Assembly (NCBI GenBank): GCA_035638255.1
Contig: DASRAJ010000120.1
Coordinates: 1-64,000 of the forward strand
DNA: 64,000 nt
Direction of reading: 5' to 3'
Origin: DASRAJ01 sp035638255
Lineage (GTDB): Bacteria > Bacteroidota > Bacteroidia > Chitinophagales > UBA10324
The translations under genes were made by a program, and so were the position numbers. The notes below the pieces were generated by a model. That model was not told the DNA's origin, made no database searches, and was given only the letters and a program-made list of their open reading frames with translations. Positions 44,823 through 54,298 of the stretch are shown in pieces. Position 1 is the stretch's first letter. The number at the start of each line of letters is the position of its first letter.

Positions 44823-45104
44823 ATGAAAACAGATAAGAGTTTTAACAAGCAACAACATAGAAGCAGCAATTCAATGGATAACATCTTTCTTATTCACTCG
44901 AGTAATGAAATTACAAGATTGAATAAAGGGATGTCAAAGAATGATGTTCAGCACATTTTTGGTGGCACCCTGAACCTTATTGAAGAGAAGCACGAGTCGA
45001 GCGACGATATATGGTTATGCACTTTTGGACGGCATCAGAAAAGTAAAATGTACAAGCTGCTTTTTATAGATGATAAGCTGGAATGGGCCATTCGCCTGGG
45101 TTGA
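44823..45104 (+). CDS. Small protein with BamE/SmpA-like pattern
   Basis: Starting at ATG 44823 (MKTDKSFNKQQHRSSNSMDN) the protein has 93 residues. The C-terminal 65 follow the SmpA/BamE-type pattern: RLNKGMSKNDVQHIFGGTLN, then DDIWLCTFGRH and KLLFIDDKLEWAIRLG. There is no signal peptide, so it is not an outer-membrane BamE. The similarity is by eye. It is divergent from the Crp/Fnr gene. Confidence 0.55.
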   Translation: MKTDKSFNKQQHRSSNSMDNIFLIHSSNEITRLNKGMSKNDVQHIFGGTLNLIEEKHESSDDIWLCTFGRHQKSKMYKLLFIDDKLEWAIRLG

Positions 45105-45346
45105 CCTTTTAAGGATGAAAATCAATGAATAAACCAATTGAGATACGAATCGGAGTTCAGTTTGAAGTAAAGAAAATACGCCCATTAGTTTAACGAAAAA
45201 CCATTCCGGCACCGAAGTCATTTGCATGCTCCAGATGCCGGAACGATGAGAGGTCCGATCCTTTCATGGGCACTTTTCAAAGCAGGGTACGGGTTGCTCT
45301 AAAAAAAAACTTTCAGCCGTGCATGGAAGCTCAAAAAAATAATCCA

Positions 45347-45619
45347 ATGAAAAAATTAATCGTTCCAATGATGCTGACAGGATTGTCCATTCTTTCTTCT
45401 TGTGGTCCTAATAAACAACAACAGGAAGCAAATGAAAAAATGAGACAGGATTCAATTCGTGTCGCCGACTCCATCGCCAACGTCCGGCAAATGGCTGCTG
45501 ATAAGGCAAAACAAATGGCAGACTCTCTGGCAGCCGTTCATTTGAAGATGGACTCCATTGCACGGGCTGATTCTTTAGTTAACGCGAAAACCACTAAGAA
45601 GCCGGCCAAAATGAAATAG
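45347..45619 (+). CDS. Small coiled-coil lipoprotein
   Basis: From ATG 45347 the protein starts MKKLIVPMMLTGLSILSSCG, with lipobox ILSSC and Cys19. The 70-residue mature part is an alanine-, lysine- and aspartate-rich helix with a near-heptad pattern (IRVADSIANVRQMAADKAKQ). It ends in a basic tail KTTKKPAKMK. The size and composition resemble Lpp-like or stress-associated small lipoproteins. An inverted repeat TTCCGGCA/TGCCGGAA (45204-45211, 45236-45243) lies upstream. Confidence 0.65.
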   Translation: MKKLIVPMMLTGLSILSSCGPNKQQQEANEKMRQDSIRVADSIANVRQMAADKAKQMADSLAAVHLKMDSIARADSLVNAKTTKKPAKMK

Positions 45620-45746
45620 CAAGTCATACCTCAGCGCATAGTTGGCGAACATCATTATTGCAACTTGAAAATTTTTCCTGTTGCCGTATTTTCTACTGCG
45701 TTTCCAAAAACTGAAAGCTCATTAAACTCTCCGGTTTCGCAAACAA

Positions 45747-45953
45747 ATGAATGCTAAAGGAAACATCATAGAGCAAGCAGTAAGCAAATTGAAGAAGTTC
45801 GGATTTCTCCATGTGAATGCTGATAATATCATGCGAGATGAAGTGTACAGGTACTATTTTGAAAAAATACTCAGAGAGGAAGCCTGGAAAAATACCGAAC
45901 GTGATGCAGTAATAGATGAACTGTTAAGAGAGATAAAGAGTGACAGGATGTGA
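45747..45953 (+). CDS. Small helical hypothetical protein (68 aa)
   Basis: MNAKGNIIEQAVSKLKKFGF opens a 68-residue charged, helical protein ending DELLREIKSDRM. No signal peptide or known domain is seen. The composition is protein-like and there is no competing frame. It precedes MITE-like family B copy 2. Confidence 0.5.
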   Translation: MNAKGNIIEQAVSKLKKFGFLHVNADNIMRDEVYRYYFEKILREEAWKNTERDAVIDELLREIKSDRM

Positions 45954-45994
45954 GGCGTTCAAAAAAATAAATTTAATTCTGACAAATTCTCTTG

Positions 45995-46150
45995 GAGGCT
46001 GTTTGGAAATCACAGAAAGAATTTACTTGTGCGCGACTGTCAGCGTGAGCGGAGTAGAAGGGCATGCGGGATGGGCTCTCTCATAATGCTTTCCCGCAGT
46101 ACTGCGGGACTCATCATGACAACCCAGTTGATACAATTCCAAACAGTTTC
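45995..46150. mobile_element. MITE-like element, family B, copy 2
   Basis: Terminal inverted repeats GAGGCTGTTTGGAA (45995-46008) and TTCCAAACAGTTTC (46137-46150) bound 156 bp with the CCCGCAGTACTGCGGG palindrome at 46093-46108. In reverse orientation it matches both ends of the element at 394-703, without that element's central ~150 bp. No gene is inside. Confidence 0.65.
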
Positions 46151-46211
46151 TTAGTTCAGGCGTGAGAAAAAATATGAGTATTGCAATCAAAATGTTCAAA
46201 AGATATACAGT

Positions 46212-46610
46212 ATGGATCTAAGAGTAAAGAAAGGAAGTAAGTTATTTAGCATCGTGCATCTAAAATGTCCCCACTGTCAACAGGGTAATCTTTTTTCTGT
46301 TTCAAAGGCATACAATCTCAAAAGAATGCTCGACATGCCCGCCCGATGCCCTGTTTGCAATCAGGATTTTAAAATTGAACCCGGGTTCTACTCAGGCGCA
46401 TTGTGGGTAAGCTATCCGATAGTGGTGATAGTCACCCTTCCATTAGCACTTACACTTCTTTTTCGCTATCACTTTTCAATACTGCCAGCCCTGCTTGTTC
46501 CTTTCGCAATATTATTTGCCTTGCAGCCATTGATCATGCGATACAGCAGAGCGATCTGGATTAATGTTGTTGTTAGTTATGATCCGGAAACAAAAACTGA
46601 TGATGAGTAA
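46212..46610 (+). CDS. DUF983 family membrane protein (paralogue 2)
   Basis: A 132-aa DUF983 protein starting MDLRVKKGSKLFSIVHLKCP with CxxC pairs KCPHCQQGNLF and RCPVCNQDF, the GFYSGALWVSYP segment and two membrane helices. It ends in an acidic tail (ETKTDDE) not present in paralogue 1 at 4137-4520. It lies 89 bp before the hydrogenase-4-like operon, but no functional link is known. Confidence 0.85.
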   Translation: MDLRVKKGSKLFSIVHLKCPHCQQGNLFSVSKAYNLKRMLDMPARCPVCNQDFKIEPGFYSGALWVSYPIVVIVTLPLALTLLFRYHFSILPALLVPFAILFALQPLIMRYSRAIWINVVVSYDPETKTDDE

Positions 46611-46699
46611 AAAAGAATTTTGCGTCTTCGTTTTGACGTTCACGAGCAGCAGCAATTTTCCTCAAAGCATTGCAATGACAATGAACAGATCCGTTTGAA

Positions 46700-48730
46700 A
46701 TGAGCAATGAGTTTCTGACTTCGCCTTCATCGACCATCATCTTCGGAGGCATTGCTATCCTTTTCATTACCATCATTTCCATTCTTCTTCTTGCAACAGT
46801 ACAAGTGACCTGGAAAGGAAAAATTGCATTCCTCTCTGTATTGGTCAACGCCGTTCTGAGTTCATGGATTGCAATTCCCGCATTAATAGGCCTGCCCGTT
46901 GAGCAAATTTTTTATGGTGGTTATGTGTTCGGTCAAGTACCCATACGAGTGGATGCGCTTTCCGCCTGGTTCATTCTCATCGTCAATTTCACCTGTGTAA
47001 CTGGTGTGCTGTATGGAATCGGATATATGAAACCATACGCTGACCAGAAGAGAAATATCTCGTTCCACTGGATATTGTTTGTTCTGTTTCATCTTTCCAT
47101 GCTTTCAGTCTGTGTGATTCAAAACGGATTGGCATTTTTGATTGCATGGGAAATCATGTCCATCTCATCCCTGCTCCTGGTAATTTTTGAGCACTACCGT
47201 CATGAAATTTTGAAGGCATGCATGAACTACATGGTGCAAATGCACATCGGTGTTGCCTTCCTGAGTGTGGCATTTATCTGGGTTTATTTTTCGGAAGGCT
47301 CATTTGATTTTTCTGCTGCCGGAAATTTCTTCAACAGCAATCGCAATGTATGGTTGTTCCTATTGTTCTTTGCAGGCTTCGGAATTAAGGCAGGATTCAT
47401 TCCACTGCATTCGTGGCTTCCTCATGCTCATCCTGCCGCGCCTTCACATGTGTCAGGAGTCATGTCAGGAGTGATTGTGAAGATGGGCATCTATGGAATC
47501 ATCCGAATCGCATTGATGCTGAAAAATGATTTATTGCTCATTGGTGAATGGCTCCTGATTTTATCTATCGTTACCGGCATCTACGGAATACTGAATGCAG
47601 CCGTGCACAGAGATTTTAAGAAGATGCTTGCCTATTGCACAATTGAAAATGTTGGAATCATCGGAGCAGGAATTGGTCTCGCCATCATTGGGATGGGAAT
47701 GAATAATTCTTTCCTCCTTGTTATTGGATTGAGCGCAGCATTACTTCATACACTCAATCATTCTCTTTTTAAATCGCTGTTGTTTTTTTCTGCAGGTTCA
47801 GTTTATCAGCAAACACATACGCGTGATATGGAAAAGCTCGGTGGTCTTGTGCACAAGATGCCGCAAACGGCTTCGCTGTTTCTTATTGGTTCGCTTGCTA
47901 TCGGCGGCTTACCGCCCTTGAATGGTTTTGTCTCTGAATTTATTCTTTACTCCGGCTTTCTTCATGGAATAAAAACAATGGACCTGCTTCATTCCACTCT
48001 GATGATTCTTTCAATCGCCGGGCTTGCCATCATTGGCGGGCTCTCGATGCTCACGTTCACAAAAAGTTTCGGGACCATTTTTCTTGGCATCCCGCGTAAG
48101 CAACTTCATGAAGACCCGAAGGAAGCTTCTTTAGTGATGCGAATCCCGCAGTTCATCATTGTGGCAGTGATGCTTTCAATCGGAATTTTTCCTCAACTCT
48201 ATTTTTCCGCAGTATTAAATCTGATCACGGCAGTGGTTCCTTCTGTACAGGCACCTGACATCACTTCATTTCAACCAACCATCATTCTCATGGCGGCAAT
48301 AGGCAAATACTCTTTCATGTTTTTGTGTTTGCTGACCCTGGTTTTTTTAATTCGCAAAGTTCTTGTGGGTAATCGTGCCATGATCATAGATGCAACATGG
48401 GGTTGTGGCTACGTTGCGCCAAACAACAAAATGCAGTACACCGGGAAATCTTATTCGAAGACACTCGGCAAACTGCTTGGATTTATTACGACGGAAAAGA
48501 AAAAATACACCGAGCTGAAAGCAGAAGAAATTTTCCCGGAGAAAAGAACACACTCCTCGCACTACATTGATTTTTTTGAAGACAACATTTTCGACAAGTT
48601 CATCAACCGTCTGATTCACGCCATGGGATTCTTCCGTTTCATTCAGAACGGCAGGATTGAAATGTATGTGCTCTATGGCGTGTTTTTCATCGTGCTGATT
48701 TTTCTTGGAAGCTTATTCGGTTTTCTATGA
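46700..48730 (+). CDS. HyfB-like proton-pumping antiporter subunit (first copy)
   Basis: The 676-aa protein has about 14-16 membrane helices. It carries the Mrp/NuoL-type core motif HSWLPHAHPAAPSHVSG and the Lys- and His-containing helices ALLHTLNHSLFKSLLFF and GGLPPLNGFVSEF. The C-terminal extension (NKMQYTGKSYSKTLGKLL and a final membrane helix) is that of HyfB/HycC-type subunits. It starts a seven-gene complex operon and overlaps the next gene by 4 bp (ATGA). It should translocate H+ or Na+ driven by the peripheral arm. Confidence 0.9.
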   Translation: MSNEFLTSPSSTIIFGGIAILFITIISILLLATVQVTWKGKIAFLSVLVNAVLSSWIAIPALIGLPVEQIFYGGYVFGQVPIRVDALSAWFILIVNFTCVTGVLYGIGYMKPYADQKRNISFHWILFVLFHLSMLSVCVIQNGLAFLIAWEIMSISSLLLVIFEHYRHEILKACMNYMVQMHIGVAFLSVAFIWVYFSEGSFDFSAAGNFFNSNRNVWLFLLFFAGFGIKAGFIPLHSWLPHAHPAAPSHVSGVMSGVIVKMGIYGIIRIALMLKNDLLLIGEWLLILSIVTGIYGILNAAVHRDFKKMLAYCTIENVGIIGAGIGLAIIGMGMNNSFLLVIGLSAALLHTLNHSLFKSLLFFSAGSVYQQTHTRDMEKLGGLVHKMPQTASLFLIGSLAIGGLPPLNGFVSEFILYSGFLHGIKTMDLLHSTLMILSIAGLAIIGGLSMLTFTKSFGTIFLGIPRKQLHEDPKEASLVMRIPQFIIVAVMLSIGIFPQLYFSAVLNLITAVVPSVQAPDITSFQPTIILMAAIGKYSFMFLCLLTLVFLIRKVLVGNRAMIIDATWGCGYVAPNNKMQYTGKSYSKTLGKLLGFITTEKKKYTELKAEEIFPEKRTHSSHYIDFFEDNIFDKFINRLIHAMGFFRFIQNGRIEMYVLYGVFFIVLIFLGSLFGFL

Positions 48731-50760
48731 TGTTGGCAATTGCATACCTGATCATTACAGCAACAGCGATCCTGCTGATACCATTCTTCAGCGTAAAATG
48801 GAAAGGGATCATAACGGTATCGGCTGTAATTGTGAATGCATTGCTTGCTTCATTGATTGCCATAAATGTTTTGAGAGGTGAAAACTTTAACCTGACTTTT
48901 TACGGCACGCTCATGACCGGAGAAATTCCAGTGAGAATTGATGCGCTCTCCGGCTGGTTTATCCTGCTCATAAATTTTACACTCATCACCGGCGCGATTT
49001 ATGGCTTGCAATACATGAAGCAGCATCGCGAACAAACATCCAACATCACCATTCATTGCATCGCTTACCTGCTTGCACAAAGCATGCTTACCATAGTTTG
49101 TGCTGTGCAGAATGCGATTGTGTTTTTGTTCGCATGGGAAATTATGGCGCTGTCGGTGGCGGTCCTCGTTTTGTTTGAACACTACAAACCGGATACGATC
49201 AAGGCAGGCATCAATTACATCATTCAATCGCACCTGTGCATTGTATTCTTGTCGCTCGGTTTTATTTGGGTTGCATCGCACACGAACTCTTATGACTTTA
49301 ATTCCATCAGCGCATTCACCTCCACTGACCCCACGCTTACCGGCGTGGCTTTATTTCTTTGCTTCTTCATCGGGTTCGCTTTCAAGGCTGGCTTTGTTCC
49401 GTTTCATACGTGGCTTCCGTATGCACATCCTGCTGCGCCCTCGCATGTCTCAGGTGTGATGTCAGGAGTCGTGATTAAGATCGGCATCTATGGAATTCTG
49501 CGAATGATCCTGCTAATCAAAACCGATTACACGTTGCTGGGTTTTATCATCCTCTTCATTTCAATTGCTTCAGGTGTTTACGGAGTGATGCTTGCCATTG
49601 TGCAACACAATCTGAAAAAGCTACTCGCCTATCACAGCATCGAGAACATCGGAATCATCGGCATCGGAACAGGATTGGGAACCATCGGAATCGGAACGAA
49701 TAATCTGTTACTCGCCACGCTGGGATTCGCCGGAGGAATGCTGCATGTGCTGAATCACTCGCTCTTCAAGTCGCTTTTGTTTTATGGCGCCGGAAATGTT
49801 TACCAGGCAACTCACACGATGAACATTGAACACCTTGGAGGAATTGTGAAGAAGATGCCGCACACTTCCGTTTTGTTTCTTGTTGGCGCTCTTGCCATCT
49901 GCGGACTTCCACCCTTCAACGGTTTTGTTTCCGAGTTCCTGATCTACTCAGGTTTGTTCAACGGACTCAAAAGTGGCAACGTGGTTTCGATGTTGTCTCT
50001 TCTGTTTTCCATTTTCGGGCTGGTGATTATCGGCGGTCTCGCCATGTTGTGTTTCACCAAAGCATTCGGCGCCGTCTTCCTCGGAAATTCTCGTCACCAT
50101 TTTCCTCATCTTCCAACTGAAGGCAATACAGGAAAACTTATTCCGATGTACATGGTGATGGGATTGGTTCTCGCGATTGGATTGTGTCCGGATTTTTTTC
50201 TTGGAATGCTTCATGAGCCAGTGAAATTATTCACGGATAAATTATCCTCTTCACCACAAGCAACTGACACGATTTCGAATTCGGGACACACGATGATGTA
50301 CGTCGGCTGGTGTTCAACAGGATTGATGGCTTTGACCGGCATCATCTTTTTTATTCGTAAAAAAATCACAGCGCAAAAACCTGTCGCGGTTTCCTCAACG
50401 TGGGGCTGCGGATACGTCGGGGATACAGCTAAGATGCAGTACACCGCCGGTTCATTCGTTCGCACCTATCGCAAACTTGCGGAGCCGCTGCTTTTGATTC
50501 ACAAAAAGAAAAAAGAAGTAATCGGAATTTTTCCTAAAGGCGGATGGCGCGAAACACATCCGTATGATTTAGTCGAAGAGTGGCTGATTGATTTTCCGCT
50601 GAAGCAAATAAAATTCTTAGCGGGGAAATTCAGGTTTCTGCAAAACGGGATGATTCAAATGTACACGCTGTACGGCGTGGTCTTTATCATACTCGTATTG
50701 GGGTTGCCGGTGTTGTACAGTGCCATAAAATCGCTCATCGAATTCTTAAACCAATTGTAA
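48727..50760 (+). CDS. HyfB-like proton-pumping antiporter subunit (second copy)
   Basis: This 677-aa protein is a tandem paralogue of the preceding subunit, with the same core motif HTWLPYAHPAAPSHVSG, MLHVLNHSLFKSLLFY and GLPPFNGFVSEFL, and the same C-terminal extension with TWGCGYVGDTAKMQYT. Having two HyfB-type pumps plus a HyfF gives three antiporter-like subunits. It overlaps the first copy by 4 bp and ends 3 bp before the HyfC-like gene, indicating tight co-translation. Confidence 0.9.
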   Translation: MMLAIAYLIITATAILLIPFFSVKWKGIITVSAVIVNALLASLIAINVLRGENFNLTFYGTLMTGEIPVRIDALSGWFILLINFTLITGAIYGLQYMKQHREQTSNITIHCIAYLLAQSMLTIVCAVQNAIVFLFAWEIMALSVAVLVLFEHYKPDTIKAGINYIIQSHLCIVFLSLGFIWVASHTNSYDFNSISAFTSTDPTLTGVALFLCFFIGFAFKAGFVPFHTWLPYAHPAAPSHVSGVMSGVVIKIGIYGILRMILLIKTDYTLLGFIILFISIASGVYGVMLAIVQHNLKKLLAYHSIENIGIIGIGTGLGTIGIGTNNLLLATLGFAGGMLHVLNHSLFKSLLFYGAGNVYQATHTMNIEHLGGIVKKMPHTSVLFLVGALAICGLPPFNGFVSEFLIYSGLFNGLKSGNVVSMLSLLFSIFGLVIIGGLAMLCFTKAFGAVFLGNSRHHFPHLPTEGNTGKLIPMYMVMGLVLAIGLCPDFFLGMLHEPVKLFTDKLSSSPQATDTISNSGHTMMYVGWCSTGLMALTGIIFFIRKKITAQKPVAVSSTWGCGYVGDTAKMQYTAGSFVRTYRKLAEPLLLIHKKKKEVIGIFPKGGWRETHPYDLVEEWLIDFPLKQIKFLAGKFRFLQNGMIQMYTLYGVVFIILVLGLPVLYSAIKSLIEFLNQL

Positions 50761-50763
50761 GCA

Positions 50764-51669
50764 ATGATCAGTTTCATTCTCATCATCCTCGCAAGCACGT
50801 TCTTCACTGGAATCATTATCCGGACGAAAAGCATCATGTCGGGAAGAAAAGGACCGGGAATATTTCAGCCGGTGAGAGACGTGATCCGTTTGTGGAAGAA
50901 GGGCGCGGTGTACAGCAAGACTACGAGTTACATTTTCCAGATTGCTCCGAGCATTTATTTCGCTTCAGTGCTCATGGCAATGATGGTGGTGCCGTTCGGA
51001 CAGCACAAAGGCATCATTTCTTTCGACGGTGATTTTATTTTTTTCGCCTACGTGCTGGCGCTCGGAAAATTTTTTAGCATCATCTCCGCGCTCGATACCG
51101 GAAGCAGTTTCGAAGGTATGGGCGCCAGTCGCGAAGCACTTTACTCGATGTTTGCCGAGCCCGCCTTCTTCATGCTCATGGGTTCATTTGCGCTGCTAAC
51201 AGGACACACTTCTTTTCAGGGCATCTTCACCTCAATGCATTTCGAGAGTTACATTTCATACATAGCCGGCGCCATGGCAACTTTTGTTTTGATGGCGATC
51301 GCCATGATTGAGAATAGCCGTATGCCTATTGATGATCCGAAAACACATCTTGAACTTACCATGATTCATGAGGTGATGATTCTCGATAACAGCGGCTTTG
51401 ACCTGGGACTGATTCTGTACACGACTAATTTGAAGTTCGCCATGTACGGCGCGCTGATCGCGAACTTCTTCATTGACAGCTTGCAGTTGTACATCACCAT
51501 TCCCATATTCTTTGCTGTTCAGATTCTCTTTGCCATTGCTGCCGGGCTTTTAGAATCATTCACGGCAAGATTCAGAATGGCCCATAATGCTCAATACATT
51601 TTTGCTCTGTCATCGGTATCGCTCCTGATATTTTTTGGTGTGTTGCTGATGTTGGGGAGATTTATTTGA
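50764..51669 (+). CDS. HyfC/NuoH-like membrane subunit
   Basis: A 301-aa protein with about eight membrane helices and the NuoH/HycD pattern: RKGPGIFQPVRDVIRLWKKG near the start, ALDTGSSFEGMGASREALYS in the middle, and ENSRMPIDDPKTHLELTMIH. These acidic loops form the quinone-like chamber and proton path at the membrane/peripheral arm junction in complex I relatives. All expected motifs are kept. It overlaps the small following frame only by an alternative start. Confidence 0.9.
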   Translation: MISFILIILASTFFTGIIIRTKSIMSGRKGPGIFQPVRDVIRLWKKGAVYSKTTSYIFQIAPSIYFASVLMAMMVVPFGQHKGIISFDGDFIFFAYVLALGKFFSIISALDTGSSFEGMGASREALYSMFAEPAFFMLMGSFALLTGHTSFQGIFTSMHFESYISYIAGAMATFVLMAIAMIENSRMPIDDPKTHLELTMIHEVMILDNSGFDLGLILYTTNLKFAMYGALIANFFIDSLQLYITIPIFFAVQILFAIAAGLLESFTARFRMAHNAQYIFALSSVSLLIFFGVLLMLGRFI

Positions 51670-51686
51670 AGAAAATCAGCACCTAC

Positions 51687-52058
51687 ATGAGTATGAAGAA
51701 CAAAAATAAAATCTTGACAATTATTGTAGGGGCAATTATCGTTGCACTTATCTACAGAAACTTGCCAGCGCTTTTAAACTTTAAAGACAATGGCGCAAAA
51801 GATTACATCTCATTTTATAAACAACAATTTAAAGGCAAAATAACAGCAGTGGACGCAGGAAGAGGCATCAAAATTAAATTAGACAACTATGGCTCCTATA
51901 TCTTATTACCAGGTTATAGTTGCATCGACTGCAAAGAACAATTCACATTTGACACAGGGAGGAACATCGGCGACTCCTTAATTAAAAATTCTCAATCCGA
52001 TACATTCTTAATTAAGCAACTTGACAACAAAATAATGAAGTTCAAAATAGTAAGATGA
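51687..52058 (+). CDS. Small membrane-anchored hypothetical inside the operon
   Basis: From ATG 51687 (MSMKNKNKILTIIVGAIIVA) the protein has a single N-terminal membrane helix followed by a ~95-residue soluble domain with a CIDC pair (YSCIDCKEQF). No family is recognised, and no Hyf, Mbh or Ehr subunit of this type is known to me. Its AT-rich codon use differs from the neighbours. It sits between hyfC- and hyfE-like genes and may be a recent insertion or a lineage-specific accessory subunit. Confidence 0.6.
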   Translation: MSMKNKNKILTIIVGAIIVALIYRNLPALLNFKDNGAKDYISFYKQQFKGKITAVDAGRGIKIKLDNYGSYILLPGYSCIDCKEQFTFDTGRNIGDSLIKNSQSDTFLIKQLDNKIMKFKIVR

Positions 52059-52092
52059 CAAAAAGTATTCTCATTGCAAATCATTTTTCATC

Positions 52093-52722
52093 ATGACCAA
52101 CGTCCTGCTCATCATCTTCACCATCTCGCTGCTGTACCTCGGCATCGCAAACCGGCTGCTTACTTACAGTCGCATCTTTGCTTTCCAGGGATTGCTGTTA
52201 TTCGGTGTCAGCTTTCTTGAACTGACTCAGATTACCACCGTGAATCTGATTTTCATTCTGCTCGAAACCATCGTTTTCAAAACCATTGCTGTACCCTACT
52301 TCATGAATTATGTAATCAGGAAAAACAAAATCACCCGGGACTCAGAGCCCTACCTGCCCAGTTTTATTTCTCTCATCATCGTTACCTCGATCATCATCGT
52401 TACATTTCTTTTATCGAATGCGATTGCTTCTTCGCAAATCAGCAAGATCTATTTCGTAGTGGCGCTATCGGCACTGTTCACCGGGCTTTACATTGTAATT
52501 ACGAGAAGAAAAATTATCACACACGTAATGGGCTTTCTTATTATTGAGAATGGCGTGTTCATTTTATCTCTCGCAGTAGGAAATCAAATGCCGATGCTGC
52601 TCAATACGGGAATCCTGCTTGACTTCTTTCTGAGTTTCCTGGTGCTGGGAATTTTTGTGAATAAAATTAAAGACGTGTTCAAAGAACCGGATATGCAAAC
52701 ACTCAGTCAACTGAGAGATTAA
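52093..52722 (+). CDS. HyfE-like membrane subunit
   Basis: The 209-aa protein has six to seven membrane helices and the HyfE/NuoK-like segment HVMGFLIIENGVFILSLAVG, with the membrane Glu of IEN conserved. The C-terminus KDVFKEPDMQTLSQLRD is cytoplasmic. It is the NuoK-equivalent of hydrogenase-4-type complexes. The following 135-bp spacer contains repeated GTAATCTTT and GTGTAATCT words. Confidence 0.85.
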   Translation: MTNVLLIIFTISLLYLGIANRLLTYSRIFAFQGLLLFGVSFLELTQITTVNLIFILLETIVFKTIAVPYFMNYVIRKNKITRDSEPYLPSFISLIIVTSIIIVTFLLSNAIASSQISKIYFVVALSALFTGLYIVITRRKIITHVMGFLIIENGVFILSLAVGNQMPMLLNTGILLDFFLSFLVLGIFVNKIKDVFKEPDMQTLSQLRD

Positions 52723-52857
52723 ATTTTAACAGGATGACACCGATATTCGAAAAAATAAAATGCGATTACACCGATGAAAAAGGACAAAGTAATCTTTGTA
52801 ATCTTTTAGTAACCGGTGTAATCTTTCTTTAAAATCTGTGTAATCTCAATAAAAAAA

Positions 52858-54297
52858 ATGCCGTTATACTATTTCATCGTTGCAGTTGCACTGATCGGTG
52901 GTTTGTTCTTTTTACGAAACAAAACATTGCAGCGAATTCTGTTGATTCTCTTCAATCTTTTGCAGTGGGGATTTACTGTTTACGAATGTTTTCATTTCAA
53001 TGAAGTGCAGTTGGGCTATTTCACTGTGGATGGAGTGGCTTTGATTATGCTCATCGTATTGAGTATTCTTTCAACCACATCTTCCTATCACAGCGTTGAC
53101 TTCCTCGAACATCATCATAAAAACCACACTACTCCGCAACGGGCAAAGTCGATTTACTTGTCAGCATTCTGTCTTTTGATTTTGGCACAAACAGGTGCGT
53201 TCTTGTCGAGCCACATTGCAGGCACGTGGATTTTTGTTGAGCTCACCACGTTTGCCGCTTCCGTACTGATTTATCATGACCGCACAGAATACGCCATTGA
53301 AGCCGCATGGAAATATCTCTTTGTTTGCTCGATTGCCATCACGTTTGCGTTCATCGGAATTCTTTTCCTCAGCATCTCCGCACAGGAGGCAGGTACCACT
53401 GATCTTTCTTATCAATCCCTTATTCAACTTGCAACCAGCTTCAATCCATTCTGGCTGAAGCTCGCTTTCCTTTTTATTCTGGTGGGTTACAGTGCCAAGA
53501 TGGGATTGTTTCCTATGCACACGGTTTGTATTGATGCGCATACTGTTGCGCCACCGCCCATCAGCGCCTTTATTTCAACCACGCTCATGAATGTGGGATT
53601 CACCGCCATCTTTCGCAGCTATACCATCGTTGCTTCGACCTCAATTCTCCCGTGGGCAAACAACATTCTGCTTATTGCCGGCGCATTGTCAGTGTTCGTA
53701 GCAGCGGTTTATTTGCTCAGGGTAAATCACTTCAAGAGAATGTCTGCTTATTCGAGTTTGGAAAACATGGGAATTGTTGCCGTTGGTCTCGGGGCAGGTG
53801 GCATCGGTTATTATGCCGTGATTCTTCATTTGATATTTCACTCGTTCACGAAAGCAAGCATCTTCTACCAAATACAACAGGTGTATCGTGTTTACCAGAG
53901 CTACCTCATCAGAAATACCGGCGGCTATTTCAAAATTTATACAGCAGGAGCAATGGTGATGTTGCTTTCATTCATTTGCATCACTGCCATGCCGCCATCG
54001 GGAATGTTCGTCAGTGAGTTTATGATTTTCAGAGCGCTGTTTGCGAAGCACTACATCGGTTTGCTGATTTTGATTTTGTTTCTTCTCACGCTGGCGATGT
54101 GGGCTTTGAGCAGAAATTTCTTCCGGCTGATCTATGCACCTCCGGTTGGTTTCGATTTCGCTCACGCAGAAAACATCAGCATGAAGGAATCCGTCTCACA
54201 ATTCATCCTGCTGGGATTGGTGATCTATCTCGGCTTTAATCCTCCGCAGCAGATGGTGGACTTAATTAATGAAGCAATAAAAAATTTACCGCATTGA
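52858..54297 (+). CDS. HyfF-like proton-pumping antiporter subunit
   Basis: A 479-aa protein with about 14 helices, shorter than the HyfB copies. Core motifs include GLFPMHTVCIDAHTVAPPPI, YSSLENMGIVAVGLG and LHLIFHSFTKASIFYQIQQV, with membrane Lys/His and Glu residues of the Mrp-type family and FVSEFMIFRAL. The CIDAH variant of the HxWLPxAH motif is typical of HyfF. It ends 1 bp before the HyfG-like gene. Confidence 0.9.
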   Translation: MPLYYFIVAVALIGGLFFLRNKTLQRILLILFNLLQWGFTVYECFHFNEVQLGYFTVDGVALIMLIVLSILSTTSSYHSVDFLEHHHKNHTTPQRAKSIYLSAFCLLILAQTGAFLSSHIAGTWIFVELTTFAASVLIYHDRTEYAIEAAWKYLFVCSIAITFAFIGILFLSISAQEAGTTDLSYQSLIQLATSFNPFWLKLAFLFILVGYSAKMGLFPMHTVCIDAHTVAPPPISAFISTTLMNVGFTAIFRSYTIVASTSILPWANNILLIAGALSVFVAAVYLLRVNHFKRMSAYSSLENMGIVAVGLGAGGIGYYAVILHLIFHSFTKASIFYQIQQVYRVYQSYLIRNTGGYFKIYTAGAMVMLLSFICITAMPPSGMFVSEFMIFRALFAKHYIGLLILILFLLTLAMWALSRNFFRLIYAPPVGFDFAHAENISMKESVSQFILLGLVIYLGFNPPQQMVDLINEAIKNLPH

Positions 54298-54298
54298 A

